Source of the DNA: Clostridia bacterium
Lineage (GTDB): Bacteria > Bacillota > Clostridia > Christensenellales > Aristaeellaceae
Direction of reading: 5' to 3'
NCBI GenBank assembly: GCA_900769075.1
Contig: CAAGFE010000087.1
Coordinates: 1 to 53,390 of the forward strand
Length of the DNA: 53,390 nucleotides
A model generated the notes under the pieces. The model worked only from the letters and a program-made list of their open reading frames with translations. It did no database searches and was not told where the DNA came from. Within the stretch, counting starts at the first letter, position 1. The number at the start of each line of letters is the position of its first letter. Positions 16,544 through 24,841 of this stretch are shown piece after piece. The translations under genes were made by a program, and so were the position numbers.

Positions 16544-18281
16544 CGTGAACAATAACACCCATCGTGGGAATGGCAATGAAAATCGCGGCAGAACTTCCTC
16601 CTTCAGTGGAAATGGTGAACGTAAATTTGACAGAAAACCTGGATTTGGTGGAAATAATGCCCAAAAGGGGGAGCGTTCTCCCCGTGTTGGCGGCACCAGG
16701 CCCGCGTCCCGTGGGGAAAAGTCTGCCCTCGGTGGGGAAAAATCCCGCTTTGATGGGGAAAAACGCCGGATGAGTGGTGATAAACCTGCATTCCGTGGCG
16801 AAAAGCCGTCCTTTGGTGGGAAACAGGGGCAGAATCACTCCGGCTTCGGCGGCGGCAGTGGGAAAGGACGTCCGATGGGTGACCGCAAGCCCGTGCAGGG
16901 CAAGACGCTCAAGCCCCATCAGCAGGAGGGTCTGCCCGCCCGCCGTCTGGCCCTGGAGGTCATCCGCGAGGTGACGGAGAAGGGCAAGTTCATCCACCTG
17001 GTCATGGACGAGAAGCTCACCGGCTGCACCCTGCCGCTGATCGACCGCCGCCTGGCGGCCCGCCTGGCCTATGACACCATTGAAAACCAGCTCTACCTTG
17101 ACCATGCGCTGAATCAGATCATGGCCAGGCCGGACTGCGACATCAAGCTGCGCAACGTGCTCCGCCTGGGTGCATGCCAGATTCTGCTGGAGGACCGCAT
17201 CCCCGAGAGTGCGGCCTGCAACACTGCCGTCGCCCTTTGCAAGGAGAACGGCATGGAGGGCCTGGCAGGCGTGTGCAACGGCGTGCTGCGCAACCTCATC
17301 CGCCAGAAGGAAACGCTGTCCTGGCCCGACCCGGAGGAAAATCCGGTCAAGGCGCTGTCCGTGCGCCACAGCGTGCCGGAATGGCTGGTGGAGAGGCTCC
17401 TGGCGGATTGGGGTGACGAGGCCATTTCTCTCATGAGCTGCCACAGCCACGACAGCTACATCACCGTTCGCCCGAATCTGCTGAAAATGGATGACGCAGC
17501 CTTCGAGGCCTTCCTGAACGAGAAGGTCTGGGAGCATGAGCCTGGCAAGGTGGCCCATTCCTGGCGCATCCGCAACATGGCGGAAATCGCCCATGACGCG
17601 GGCTTTGTGGGCGGCAGGTTCTCCATCCAGAGCGAGTCCTCCATGATGGCGGCCATGGCGGTGGCGCCCAGGAAGGGCATGCAGATTCTCGACTGCTGTG
17701 CCGCGCCCGGCGGCAAGAGCTGCCTGATGGCGGAAATGATGGGCGGTTCCGGCCGCGTGCAGGCATGGGAGCTCCATGCCCACCGCACCGACCTGATTGC
17801 CGCCCAGGTGAAGCGTCTCGGCCTGGAAAACGTCCGCCCGATGACACGCGATGCATCCGTTCCCCGCCCCGATCTGGAAGGTACGATGGACGCGGTGCTG
17901 CTGGACGCCCCCTGCTCCGGCCTGGGGGTGATGGCGGACAAGCCCGACGTGAAGTACCGCGTCACCGCCGAGAGCGTGGCGGAGCTTGTGGCTACCCAGC
18001 GCCGGCTCCTGGACGCGGTGGCTCCCTATGTCAAAAAGGGCGGTACCCTGGTGTACTCCACCTGCTCCGTGCTCAAGGACGAGAATGTCCGTCAGGTGGA
18101 GGAGTTCCTGGCCCGCCATCCCGAGTTTGAACTTGACAAGCTCCCCGAGACCATCCCGGCGGAATTCCGCCAGCACGAGGAGGTGGGCTTGCAGCTGCTG
18201 CCCAGCCGTGACGGGGTGGAAGGCTTCTATATCTGCCGCATGAAGCGCAAGGGAACCTCGGGGACTACGTTCCGATTCTAA
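16536..18281 (+). CDS. rsmB: 16S rRNA m5C967 methyltransferase RsmB with long RG/FGG-rich N-terminal tail
   Basis: Methylates cytosine 967 of 16S rRNA using S-adenosylmethionine, 581 residues. Residues ~132-270 form the NusB-like RNA-binding domain. The SAM-dependent Rossmann domain follows, with LDCCAAPGGKS near residue 385, DAPCSG (Cys 460) and YSTCSV (Cys 510), the two catalytic cysteines of this family. Unusually, residues 1-~130 are a low-complexity Gly/Arg/Lys/Ser/Asn-rich tail with repeated RGEK, GGEK, DGEK, FGG and GFGG elements, predicted disordered and strongly basic; the standard enzyme is about 430-450 residues and lacks it. The matching DNA (16690-16820) shows imperfect repeats of a GTGGGGAAAA core. 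The gene is inside the conserved operon, overlapping fmt by eight bases. Confidence 0.93.
   Translation: MSDVNNNTHRGNGNENRGRTSSFSGNGERKFDRKPGFGGNNAQKGERSPRVGGTRPASRGEKSALGGEKSRFDGEKRRMSGDKPAFRGEKPSFGGKQGQNHSGFGGGSGKGRPMGDRKPVQGKTLKPHQQEGLPARRLALEVIREVTEKGKFIHLVMDEKLTGCTLPLIDRRLAARLAYDTIENQLYLDHALNQIMARPDCDIKLRNVLRLGACQILLEDRIPESAACNTAVALCKENGMEGLAGVCNGVLRNLIRQKETLSWPDPEENPVKALSVRHSVPEWLVERLLADWGDEAISLMSCHSHDSYITVRPNLLKMDDAAFEAFLNEKVWEHEPGKVAHSWRIRNMAEIAHDAGFVGGRFSIQSESSMMAAMAVAPRKGMQILDCCAAPGGKSCLMAEMMGGSGRVQAWELHAHRTDLIAAQVKRLGLENVRPMTRDASVPRPDLEGTMDAVLLDAPCSGLGVMADKPDVKYRVTAESVAELVATQRRLLDAVAPYVKKGGTLVYSTCSVLKDENVRQVEEFLARHPEFELDKLPETIPAEFRQHEEVGLQLLPSRDGVEGFYICRMKRKGTSGTTFRF
16690..16830 (+). 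repeat. Imperfect short coding repeats in rsmB tail
   Basis: Cores such as GTGGGGAAAA and GTGGCGAAAA recur every 18-30 bases, in frame, encoding (R/G)GEK units separated by S, P or F. Spacing is irregular, so this is codon-level repeat expansion rather than a clean satellite. Confidence 0.6.
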
Positions 18282-18314
18282 ATGGCTGTTTCCGTGTGCA
18301 ATGGAGGATTGTCA

Positions 18315-19385
18315 ATGACCGAGCTGACCGGGCTGAACCAGGCTGAACTGACCGAGTGGTGCAGGGAGCGCAAGCTTCCTGCCTTCCGCGCCAAGCAGAT
18401 TTTCCGGTGGATTCACCAGGGCGCTGATTTTGATGGGATGACCAATCTGCCCCTGTCCCTGAGGGAGCAGCTGAAGTCGGAGGCCATCGCTCAGCCGGTG
18501 CGGATCCTCCAGGAGCGCCGGTCGAAGATCGACGACACGGTGAAGTTCCTCTTCGGCATGCCGGACGGCAACTGCGTTGAAGGCGTGCTGATGCACTATC
18601 ACCATGGGTACACGCTGTGCATCTCCACCCAGGTGGGCTGCCGGATGGGGTGTACCTTCTGTGCGTCCACGCTGGAGGGCTGCGTGCGTTCCCTCACGCC
18701 GGGCGAGATGCTGGGGGAGGTGCTCTGCGCCAACCGGTACATCCTGGAGCAGGAGCTGCCCATCGAGGAGGGCCAGAGCCCGCGGGTGCATAACCTCGTT
18801 CTCATGGGCAGCGGCGAGCCCCTGGATAATTACGACAGCGTGATGAAGTTTCTGCGCCTCCTGCGGGAGCCGGACGGTGTGCAGATCGGTCTGCGCAACG
18901 TCAGTTTGTCCACCTGCGGCATCGTGCCGAAAATGTACGCCCTGGCGGAGGAAAACCTGCCGGTGACCCTCAGCGTGTCCCTGCATGCCCCCAATGATGA
19001 GATCCGCCGCCGGACCATGCCCATCGCCAAGGTCTACTCCATGGATGACCTGCTGGCCGCCTGCCGCCATTATGTGGAAAAAACCGGGCGGCGCATCATC
19101 TTTGAATACGCGCTGGTGGGCGGCGTGAACTGCGAGGAAAGGCATGCGGTGGAGCTGGCGTCCCGCTTGCGGGGACTGCAGTGCCACGTCAACCTGATTC
19201 CGCTGAACGTCGTGGAAGAGCGTGACCTCAAGGGCGTGACGGAAGCCACCGTCCGCCGGTTTATGAATACCCTGGAGAATCTGCATATCTCTGTGACCCG
19301 ACGCCGCGAGATGGGCGACGACATCGAGGGCGCCTGCGGACAGCTCCGCCGCAAGACCATCAATGGGGGATTGTATGAATCGTAA
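18315..19385 (+). CDS. rlmN: Dual-specificity 23S rRNA/tRNA adenine-C2 methyltransferase RlmN
   Basis: Radical-SAM enzyme that methylates A2503 of 23S rRNA and A37 of some tRNAs, 356 residues. The iron-sulfur motif CRMGCTFC (Cx3Cx2C) is at about residues 115-122, preceded by CISTQVG. LMGSGEPLDNYD is the SAM-binding glycine region, and the C-terminal GACGQLR holds the Cys that carries the methyl intermediate. The ATG at 18315 has GGAGG seven bases upstream (18303-18307); the in-frame ATG at 18282 immediately after rsmB lacks one. Its end overlaps the stp start by eleven bases. Confidence 0.96.
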   Translation: MTELTGLNQAELTEWCRERKLPAFRAKQIFRWIHQGADFDGMTNLPLSLREQLKSEAIAQPVRILQERRSKIDDTVKFLFGMPDGNCVEGVLMHYHHGYTLCISTQVGCRMGCTFCASTLEGCVRSLTPGEMLGEVLCANRYILEQELPIEEGQSPRVHNLVLMGSGEPLDNYDSVMKFLRLLREPDGVQIGLRNVSLSTCGIVPKMYALAEENLPVTLSVSLHAPNDEIRRRTMPIAKVYSMDDLLAACRHYVEKTGRRIIFEYALVGGVNCEERHAVELASRLRGLQCHVNLIPLNVVEERDLKGVTEATVRRFMNTLENLHISVTRRREMGDDIEGACGQLRRKTINGGLYES

Positions 19386-20199
19386 GTTCACTTTCACCAA
19401 GGAAGCCATGAAGCGGATGACGGATTTTCTCCTGCATAAGGAGGAGCCCGCCGCCGAGGAAGCGTCCGCCCAGGAAAAGCCCCGGCTGCAGGTGTATGCC
19501 CTGACGGATGTGGGCAAGGTGCGCGCTGCCAACCAGGATGCGCTGGTCGTGGATGAGGGAGCTGGCCTCTATGGCGTGGCGGACGGCATGGGCGGGCACA
19601 ACGGCGGCGAAACGGCCTCCGCAGGTGCGCGGGACGGCCTGATTGAGGCGCTGGCGGGAAAGACGCCCGCCCTGGATACCCTGCGGGAGGGAATCATCCA
19701 GGTCAACGCCGACCTGTTCAGGCAGCAGGCGGAGGATGAGCATCTCTCCGGCATGGGCACCACGCTCTCCGTGATCTGGATGAGCGAGCATTTTGTGTAC
19801 CTGGGCCATGTGGGCGACAGCCGCATCTACCGCTTCCGGGAGGATAAGCTGGAACAGATGACCGACGATCATTCCCTCGTGGGGGAACTCATGCGCGCCG
19901 GCTATCTGACGCCCGAGCAGGCGGAAAACCACCCCAACAAGAATGTGATCCTGCGTGCGGTGGGCACGGAGGAAGGCATCGACGTGGATCTGGCGGTGGA
20001 GGAGCGCAAGGCGGGCGATCTGTGGCTGATCTGCTCCGACGGATTGCATGGCATGGTGCCGGACAGCAAAATAGAAGCGATTCTCAGCGTCAACCAGCCG
20101 GAGAGTGCGGCACGGATTCTGATGGATGCCGCGCTGGTCGCAGGCGGCAGGGATAACATCAGCGTGGTGCTTGTCGCAGATGGGGAGGTGGCCCGATGA
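19375..20199 (+). CDS. stp: PP2C-family Ser/Thr protein phosphatase (PrpC/Stp)
   Basis: Metal-dependent phosphatase that reverses phosphorylation by the kinase encoded next, 274 residues. The catalytic domain starts near residue 40 with TDVGKVRAANQDA. Metal-binding and catalytic blocks follow: YGVADGMGGHNGG, SGMGTTLSV, YLGHVGDSRIYR, DDHSLVG, LICSDGLHGMV and GGRDNISVV, so all key aspartates are present. An extra basic then acidic N-terminal segment of ~38 residues is not found in the shortest homologues. The start at 19375 is preferred because the ATG at 19363 precedes the ribosome-binding GGGGGA. ATGA overlap with prkC couples phosphatase and kinase translation. Confidence 0.94.
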   Translation: MNRKFTFTKEAMKRMTDFLLHKEEPAAEEASAQEKPRLQVYALTDVGKVRAANQDALVVDEGAGLYGVADGMGGHNGGETASAGARDGLIEALAGKTPALDTLREGIIQVNADLFRQQAEDEHLSGMGTTLSVIWMSEHFVYLGHVGDSRIYRFREDKLEQMTDDHSLVGELMRAGYLTPEQAENHPNKNVILRAVGTEEGIDVDLAVEERKAGDLWLICSDGLHGMVPDSKIEAILSVNQPESAARILMDAALVAGGRDNISVVLVADGEVAR

Positions 20200-22073
20200 G
20201 CGATAAGATCCTCGCGGGCCGGTATGTCCTGGTGGAGCAGATTGGCGTTGGCGGCATGGCCATCGTGTACCGGGCGATTGACCGCAACACCGGCCACAGC
20301 GTGGCGGTGAAGCTGCTCAAGCCGGAGTTCAACCGGGATGCGGAGTTTGTCAGCCGCTTTCAGCGGGAGGCCGAGGCGGCGTCCAAGATGACCCACCACA
20401 ACATCGTCAACCTCCTGGATGTGGGCATGGATGGTGGAAACCGCTATCTGATCATGGAATACGTCCGGGGCAAGACGCTCAAGGAGGTCATCCAGGAGAA
20501 GGGCCGTCTGTCCGCGCCGGTCGCGGTGCAGATCACCATCCGCATCCTGTCCGCCCTCCAGCATGCCCATCAGAACGGGATCATCCACCGGGATATCAAG
20601 CCCCAGAACATCCTTGTCCACGCGGATGGGCATATCAAGGTGGCGGACTTCGGCATCGCCCGCATGGCCAATTCCTCCACGCTCACCCGCGGGGATGCGG
20701 TCATGGGCTCGGTGCATTATTTCAGCCCCGAGCAGGCCCAGGGCAAGGGCACGGACGTGACCAGCGATCTCTACTCCGTGGGCGTGACGCTCTATGAAAT
20801 GCTGACCGGGCGCGTTCCCTTTGACGGGGACAGCCAGGTGGCCATCGCCATGCAGCACCTGCATGCCACGCCCGAACCGATCCGCCGCTATGCGCCCGAT
20901 GTGCCCGAAGCCATCTGCCATGTGTGCATGAAGGCCATGGAGAAGGATCCGGTCAACCGCTACCGTTCCGCGCGGGAAATGGCCTCCGAGCTTCGCCTGG
21001 CCCTGGAAGGCCGCGTGGCCGATATGCAGCCCCGCCTGGTGGAAAATCTGCCGCCGATGACGAACAGTCCGGCGCCGGTCCGTCAGGGCAGAGTGCGCCA
21101 GAATACGGGGCGCAGCCGCCCCAAGCCCGGCCGGACCCGCTGGTGGATCATGACCGCCATCGTCACCCTGGTGGTGCTCTACGGCTTGTACCTGGGCTCC
21201 ATGGCCATCTATGAGAAGGTGGTCAACTCCGCCACGGTGGAGGCGTATGCAGGGCGCGAGGTATCCGAGGCCCAGCGGGCCATCCAGCGGGCCGGGCTGA
21301 AGGCCGAGGTCGTGGAGATCAACCATCCGACCATCGCTTCGGGCATCGTGGTGATGCAGGCCCCTCAGGAGGACACGACGCTCCGCAAGGGCGATGTGGT
21401 CGTGCTGACGGTGTCCAAGGGCCCTGCCAGCCAGACGGTGCCCAAGCTGATTGGCATGAACCGCCAGGATGCCCAGACGAACCTCAAGGCCTACGGCTTG
21501 ACCATGGCGGTGGTGGAATACGTCGTATCGGCCACCTATGACGCGGGCCTCATCGTGGAGCAGCACCCGGAGGCAGGGGCCATCTGCGAGAGCGGTGATA
21601 TCGTGCAGGTAACCATCTCCGGCGGCGTGGCCTATGTGCCCCGGGTGACGGGCCGCAGGCTCAGCGAAGCGAAGGATCTGATTGCCGCCGCCGGGCTGAC
21701 GCTCAACCCCACTATCACCTATCTGGAAACCACCGAGGCATCCCTGCATGGCCTGGTCACCAGCCAGTCCATCGCTGCGGACAGTCAGGTGATACGCGGC
21801 GCAACCATCAGCCTGACGGTCTATCGCGTTCCCCGATTGATGAGCCGGGCGAAGATCACGCTGGATCTGCCCGTTTCCGATGGCCTGACCAGGGTTCGCG
21901 TGACCCTGGCAGACGAAAGCGCGGCGGAATACACCGTCTATGAGAGCGAGTTCCCGGCCAATGCCAGCCGCCGCCCGGAAATCGAGCTGTCCACCGATGA
22001 TCCCGGCACATACACCTATCGGGTGTATATCAACAGTGTTTTCAAATACTCCAATACGGTGACATTTGAATGA
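20196..22073 (+). CDS. prkC: Membrane Ser/Thr protein kinase with three PASTA domains (PrkC)
   Basis: Cell-wall-sensing kinase, 625 residues. Kinase domain (~1-270): glycine loop GVGGMAIVYR, VAVKLLKPE with the ATP-binding Lys, HRDIKPQNIL catalytic loop, VADFGIAR and the activation segment up to SPEQAQG. A basic juxtamembrane linker leads to one membrane helix at ~315-338. Three extracellular PASTA repeats span about 344-409, 410-477 and 478-545; these bind peptidoglycan fragments in the family. The last ~80 residues look like a small beta-sandwich and are not PASTA. Paired with stp, it regulates wall growth, division and dormancy exit in related bacteria. ATGA overlaps join it to stp and rsgA. 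Confidence 0.95.
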   Translation: MSDKILAGRYVLVEQIGVGGMAIVYRAIDRNTGHSVAVKLLKPEFNRDAEFVSRFQREAEAASKMTHHNIVNLLDVGMDGGNRYLIMEYVRGKTLKEVIQEKGRLSAPVAVQITIRILSALQHAHQNGIIHRDIKPQNILVHADGHIKVADFGIARMANSSTLTRGDAVMGSVHYFSPEQAQGKGTDVTSDLYSVGVTLYEMLTGRVPFDGDSQVAIAMQHLHATPEPIRRYAPDVPEAICHVCMKAMEKDPVNRYRSAREMASELRLALEGRVADMQPRLVENLPPMTNSPAPVRQGRVRQNTGRSRPKPGRTRWWIMTAIVTLVVLYGLYLGSMAIYEKVVNSATVEAYAGREVSEAQRAIQRAGLKAEVVEINHPTIASGIVVMQAPQEDTTLRKGDVVVLTVSKGPASQTVPKLIGMNRQDAQTNLKAYGLTMAVVEYVVSATYDAGLIVEQHPEAGAICESGDIVQVTISGGVAYVPRVTGRRLSEAKDLIAAAGLTLNPTITYLETTEASLHGLVTSQSIAADSQVIRGATISLTVYRVPRLMSRAKITLDLPVSDGLTRVRVTLADESAAEYTVYESEFPANASRRPEIELSTDDPGTYTYRVYINSVFKYSNTVTFE

Positions 22074-22978
22074 GTGAAGAAATGATGAAGCGGGGCGTGC
22101 TGGTGCGGGGCTACGGCGGTTTTTACGTCGCCGCGGATGACGCCGGCACCGAGTACACCCTGCGCTGCAAGAAGAAATTCCGCCGCATGCACATGTCACC
22201 CCTGGTGGGGGATGAATTGCTCTTCACGCCCGGGGAGGGCGAGGAGCACGGCTGGCTGGAGGAGATTCTGCCCCGCAGGAGCGAATGCCTCCGTCCGCCG
22301 GTGGCCAATGTATCCCTGCTGCTGGTGGTCATCTGCCCCTCGCCGGAGCCGGATCTGCTGCTGGTGGATCGCCTGCTTGTCCGCGCGAGGCTCCAGGGGA
22401 TGAAGGTTGCGATCGTGGTGAACAAGTGCGACCTGGATGCGTCCCTGGCGGAGGAGATCCGCCGCCAGTATGCCGGGGCGGATTGCCCGGTGCTGGGCGT
22501 CAGCGCCCGGGAAGAGCGCGGCCTGGAGGCGCTGCGGGCTCTCCTGCAGGGCGAGAGCTGCTGCTGCCTGACCGGTCAGTCCGGCGTGGGCAAGTCTACC
22601 CTGCTCAACGCGCTGCTGGGGCTGAAGCTGGAAACCGGCGACATCTCGGAGAAAATCCAGCGCGGCAAGAATACCACCCGCCATGCCCAGATGCTCATCC
22701 GGAAATGCCCGGAAGGGGATATCCGCGTGCTGGACACGGCCGGCTTTTCCCTCCTGGAGCTGGATGCGATGATGGAGCCGGACAAGCTGCGGGCGTGCTA
22801 TCCGGAATTTGCTGAGCATGAGGGCTGCTGCCGCTTCACCCCCTGCATGCACGACCGGGAGCCCGGCTGCTCTGTCACCGCGGCGGTGGCGGCAGGGGAG
22901 CTGGACGCGGGGCGCGTGGAGCGCTACCGCCTGCTGCTCGCTGACGTGCGCGAAACCTGGAAACAGCGGTATTGCTGA
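22070..22978 (+). CDS. rsgA: Ribosome small-subunit GTPase RsgA
   Basis: Late 30S assembly factor, 302 residues. An N-terminal OB fold (~1-75) precedes a circularly permuted GTPase domain: G4 VNKCDL, G5 VSAREERG, then G1 GQSGVGKSTL, the switch region RGKNTTRHAQ and G3 DTAGF. This G4-G5-G1-G3 order is diagnostic. The C-terminal zinc knuckle has Cys-x(n)-Cys-His-x5-Cys (CCRFTPCMHDREPGC). The position after prkC is the same as in Bacillus, and RsgA is a known kinase substrate there. The ATGA overlap with prkC suggests coupling. Confidence 0.95.
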   Translation: MSEEMMKRGVLVRGYGGFYVAADDAGTEYTLRCKKKFRRMHMSPLVGDELLFTPGEGEEHGWLEEILPRRSECLRPPVANVSLLLVVICPSPEPDLLLVDRLLVRARLQGMKVAIVVNKCDLDASLAEEIRRQYAGADCPVLGVSAREERGLEALRALLQGESCCCLTGQSGVGKSTLLNALLGLKLETGDISEKIQRGKNTTRHAQMLIRKCPEGDIRVLDTAGFSLLELDAMMEPDKLRACYPEFAEHEGCCRFTPCMHDREPGCSVTAAVAAGELDAGRVERYRLLLADVRETWKQRYC

Positions 22979-23032
22979 CCCTTGCGGGGATACTCGGGAG
23001 GGGCGGGTGAACCTGCCCCGGAAGGAGATAAT

Positions 23033-23668
23033 ATGATTGTTGCACCTTCCATTCTGGCTGCTGATCCGCTCAACATGGAGCGCGATGTACAGCGTATGAT
23101 CGACGCAGGGACGGACTGGCTCCATGTGGACATCATGGATGCGCATTTCGTGCCGAACCTGTCCTTCAGCCCGGCGCTGACCGCGGCGCTCCACCGGCGC
23201 TTCCCGGCGCTCCCGCTGGACGTGCACCTGATGATGGATCACCCGGAAAGCTACATTGATGTGTTCTGCGATGCGGGCGCCTCCGTGCTGACCATCCACG
23301 CGGAAATCCCCGGCGATGTGGCTGCGATGCTGGAGAAAATCCGGAATCGGGGCGTGAAGGCGGGCTTGTCCCTCAAGCCCGGCACCCCGGCGGAAGCCAT
23401 CCGTCACCTGCTGCCCCATGCGGACATGGTGCTGGTCATGACCGTGGAGCCCGGCTTCGGCGGGCAGAAATTCAACGCTGATATGCTGAGCAAGCTTGAC
23501 GCGCTGCGCGGGATGGGCTATGCGGGTCTGCTGGAAGCGGACGGCGGCTTGTCCATGCAGAATGTGGCGACGCTTCGCGCCCATGGGCTGGACGTGGCGG
23601 TGATGGGCACCGCCATGCTGGGCAGCGCCGATCCCAAGACGGATATGGCCGCCATCCACGCCCTGTGA
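23033..23668 (+). CDS. rpe: Ribulose-phosphate 3-epimerase
   Basis: Interconverts ribulose 5-phosphate and xylulose 5-phosphate in the pentose phosphate pathway, 211 residues. The TIM-barrel active site blocks are clear: MIVAPSILAAD at the start, HVDIMDAHFVPN (metal His/Asp), DVHLMMDHPE, VMTVEPGFGGQKF (catalytic loop) and EADGGLS where the second catalytic Asp lies. AAGGAG at 23022-23027 is five bases before the ATG at 23033; the longer frame that starts at 22982 runs over non-coding spacer. It is the canonical last core gene of the priA operon. Confidence 0.95.
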   Translation: MIVAPSILAADPLNMERDVQRMIDAGTDWLHVDIMDAHFVPNLSFSPALTAALHRRFPALPLDVHLMMDHPESYIDVFCDAGASVLTIHAEIPGDVAAMLEKIRNRGVKAGLSLKPGTPAEAIRHLLPHADMVLVMTVEPGFGGQKFNADMLSKLDALRGMGYAGLLEADGGLSMQNVATLRAHGLDVAVMGTAMLGSADPKTDMAAIHAL

Positions 23669-23718
23669 GGGGATAAAGGGGAGAAACTGTGGAGACCCTT
23701 TCAGCAGGAGGTGCCCGC

Positions 23719-23787
23719 ATGCAGAAGCCCCTGTTTCATCCGCCCGAGAAGAAAAAACGCATGAGCCGCAAGCCTGTGCGCAATTAA
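23719..23787 (+). CDS. 22-residue strongly basic microprotein, function unknown
   Basis: A short frame begins with ATG at 23719, seven bases after a perfect AGGAGG (23706-23711), and ends with TAA at 23785-23787. The stop codon is part of the AAGGAG ribosome-binding site of the next gene, so the two are likely coupled. The product starts MQKPLFHPPEKKKR and ends RKPVRN: five Lys, three Arg, one Glu, three consecutive-region prolines and no hydrophobic helix. In Bacillus the small membrane-curvature peptide SpoVM is encoded near this place, but this sequence has no amphipathic helix and does not resemble it. A nucleic-acid or ribosome contact would fit the charge (inference). It is also possible that it is only a translated leader of the methyltransferase. 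Confidence 0.6.
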   Translation: MQKPLFHPPEKKKRMSRKPVRN

Positions 23788-23797
23788 GGAGTACAAC

Positions 23798-24703
23798 ATG
23801 CTGCCGAATGTCCCTGCGCTGCTGCTCGACCGCCTGAAGACCCAGTATGGCCCCGCCCTCGCTGACGAGATTGCAGCGGGGTTCGTCCGCCGCCCGGTGA
23901 CGCTGCGGGTGAACTCGCTCAAATCCACCATGGCAGAGGTTCGCGGCGTGCTGGCGGGGGCCGGTATTCCTTGTGAAACCGTGCCCTGGTACGAGGATGC
24001 GCTGATCCTGCGGGATGTGCGGGAGGACGCGGTGCAGGCCCTGACGGCCTACGAGGCAGGGCACATGTACCTGCAATCCCTGTCCTCCATGATGCCGCCG
24101 CTGGTGCTGAATCCCCAGAAGCAGGAGTCCATCCTGGACATGGCTGCCGCTCCCGGCGGCAAGACCACCCAGATGGCCGCCCTGTCCGGGAATCAGGCGC
24201 TCATCACTGCCTGTGAGAAAAACAAAATCCGTGCGGAGCGGCTGCAGTTCAACCTGGATCGCCAGGGCGCGAAGCGGGTGAACGTCATGTGCCAGGACGC
24301 TCGTCAGCTGGACAATCTCTTCAAGTTCGACAAGGTGCTCCTGGACGCTCCCTGCACCGGCGCAGGGACGATCCTCATTGCAGAGGGGGAGCCGGAGCGC
24401 CGCATGACGCCTGACTGGGTCGCCAAGACTGCCGCAACCCAGAAGGCCATGCTCAAAAAAGCGCTGACCCTGCTCTCCTCCGGGCATGAGATGGTCTACT
24501 CGACCTGCTCCATCCTGCGGGATGAAAATGAGGACGTGCTGAAGGCTGTCCTGCCCGCCATGCATGCGGAAATCGTGCCCATCGATCATCCTTTCCTGGC
24601 CCATGTGCCGCTGCTGCCGGTCAGCCTCCCGGGCGTGGTGTGCGTCAAGCCGACGGAGCTCTTTGAAGGCTTCTTTGTGGCGAAAATCAGGAAGAAAAAG
24701 TGA
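23798..24703 (+). CDS. RsmB/RsmF (NOP2/Sun)-type RNA cytosine-C5 methyltransferase
   Basis: A second SAM-dependent m5C RNA methyltransferase in this operon, 301 residues and without the NusB domain. An N-terminal RNA-binding piece (RRPVTLRVNSLKST) is followed by YLQSLSSMMPPLVL, the SAM motif LDMAAAPGGKTTQMA, motif IV LLDAPCTGAGT and motif VI VYSTCSILRDENED, holding both catalytic cysteines. It lacks the C-terminal PUA/RNA-binding extension of long RsmF proteins, so the substrate may be 16S rRNA or tRNA. The start is coupled to the microORF by AAGGAG overlapping its TAA. A terminator follows directly. Confidence 0.9.
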   Translation: MLPNVPALLLDRLKTQYGPALADEIAAGFVRRPVTLRVNSLKSTMAEVRGVLAGAGIPCETVPWYEDALILRDVREDAVQALTAYEAGHMYLQSLSSMMPPLVLNPQKQESILDMAAAPGGKTTQMAALSGNQALITACEKNKIRAERLQFNLDRQGAKRVNVMCQDARQLDNLFKFDKVLLDAPCTGAGTILIAEGEPERRMTPDWVAKTAATQKAMLKKALTLLSSGHEMVYSTCSILRDENEDVLKAVLPAMHAEIVPIDHPFLAHVPLLPVSLPGVVCVKPTELFEGFFVAKIRKKK

Positions 24704-24728
24704 GCCGCCGGGCAGCGGCCGCTTTTTT
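24694..24728 (+). terminator. Terminator of the priA operon
   Basis: The core stem GCCGC/GCGGC (24704-24708 with 24715-24719) may be extended by AAAAAG pairing with the tail. TTTTTT lies at 24723-24728. Confidence 0.75.
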
Positions 24729-24777
24729 CTGTCGCAGGAATCAGGGGGCGGGCGGGGATTTCCTTCAGGCGTTCGCC

Positions 24778-24806
24778 TTGACAAGCGAACAGACTAAGTG
24801 TATGAT
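24778..24806 (+). promoter_or_regulatory. Promoter of ruvCAB
   Basis: TTGACA (24778-24783), 17 bases, TATGAT (24801-24806). No clear LexA box (GAACNNNNGTTC type) overlaps it. Confidence 0.85.
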
Positions 24807-24841
24807 AAATCCGATACAATGCGCTCGTGCGGAGGAAAAAG

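Noticed and set aside
23719..23787. The microORF as SpoVM
   Set aside because: The peptide is Pro- and Lys-rich and cannot form SpoVM's amphipathic helix; only the genomic position is similar.
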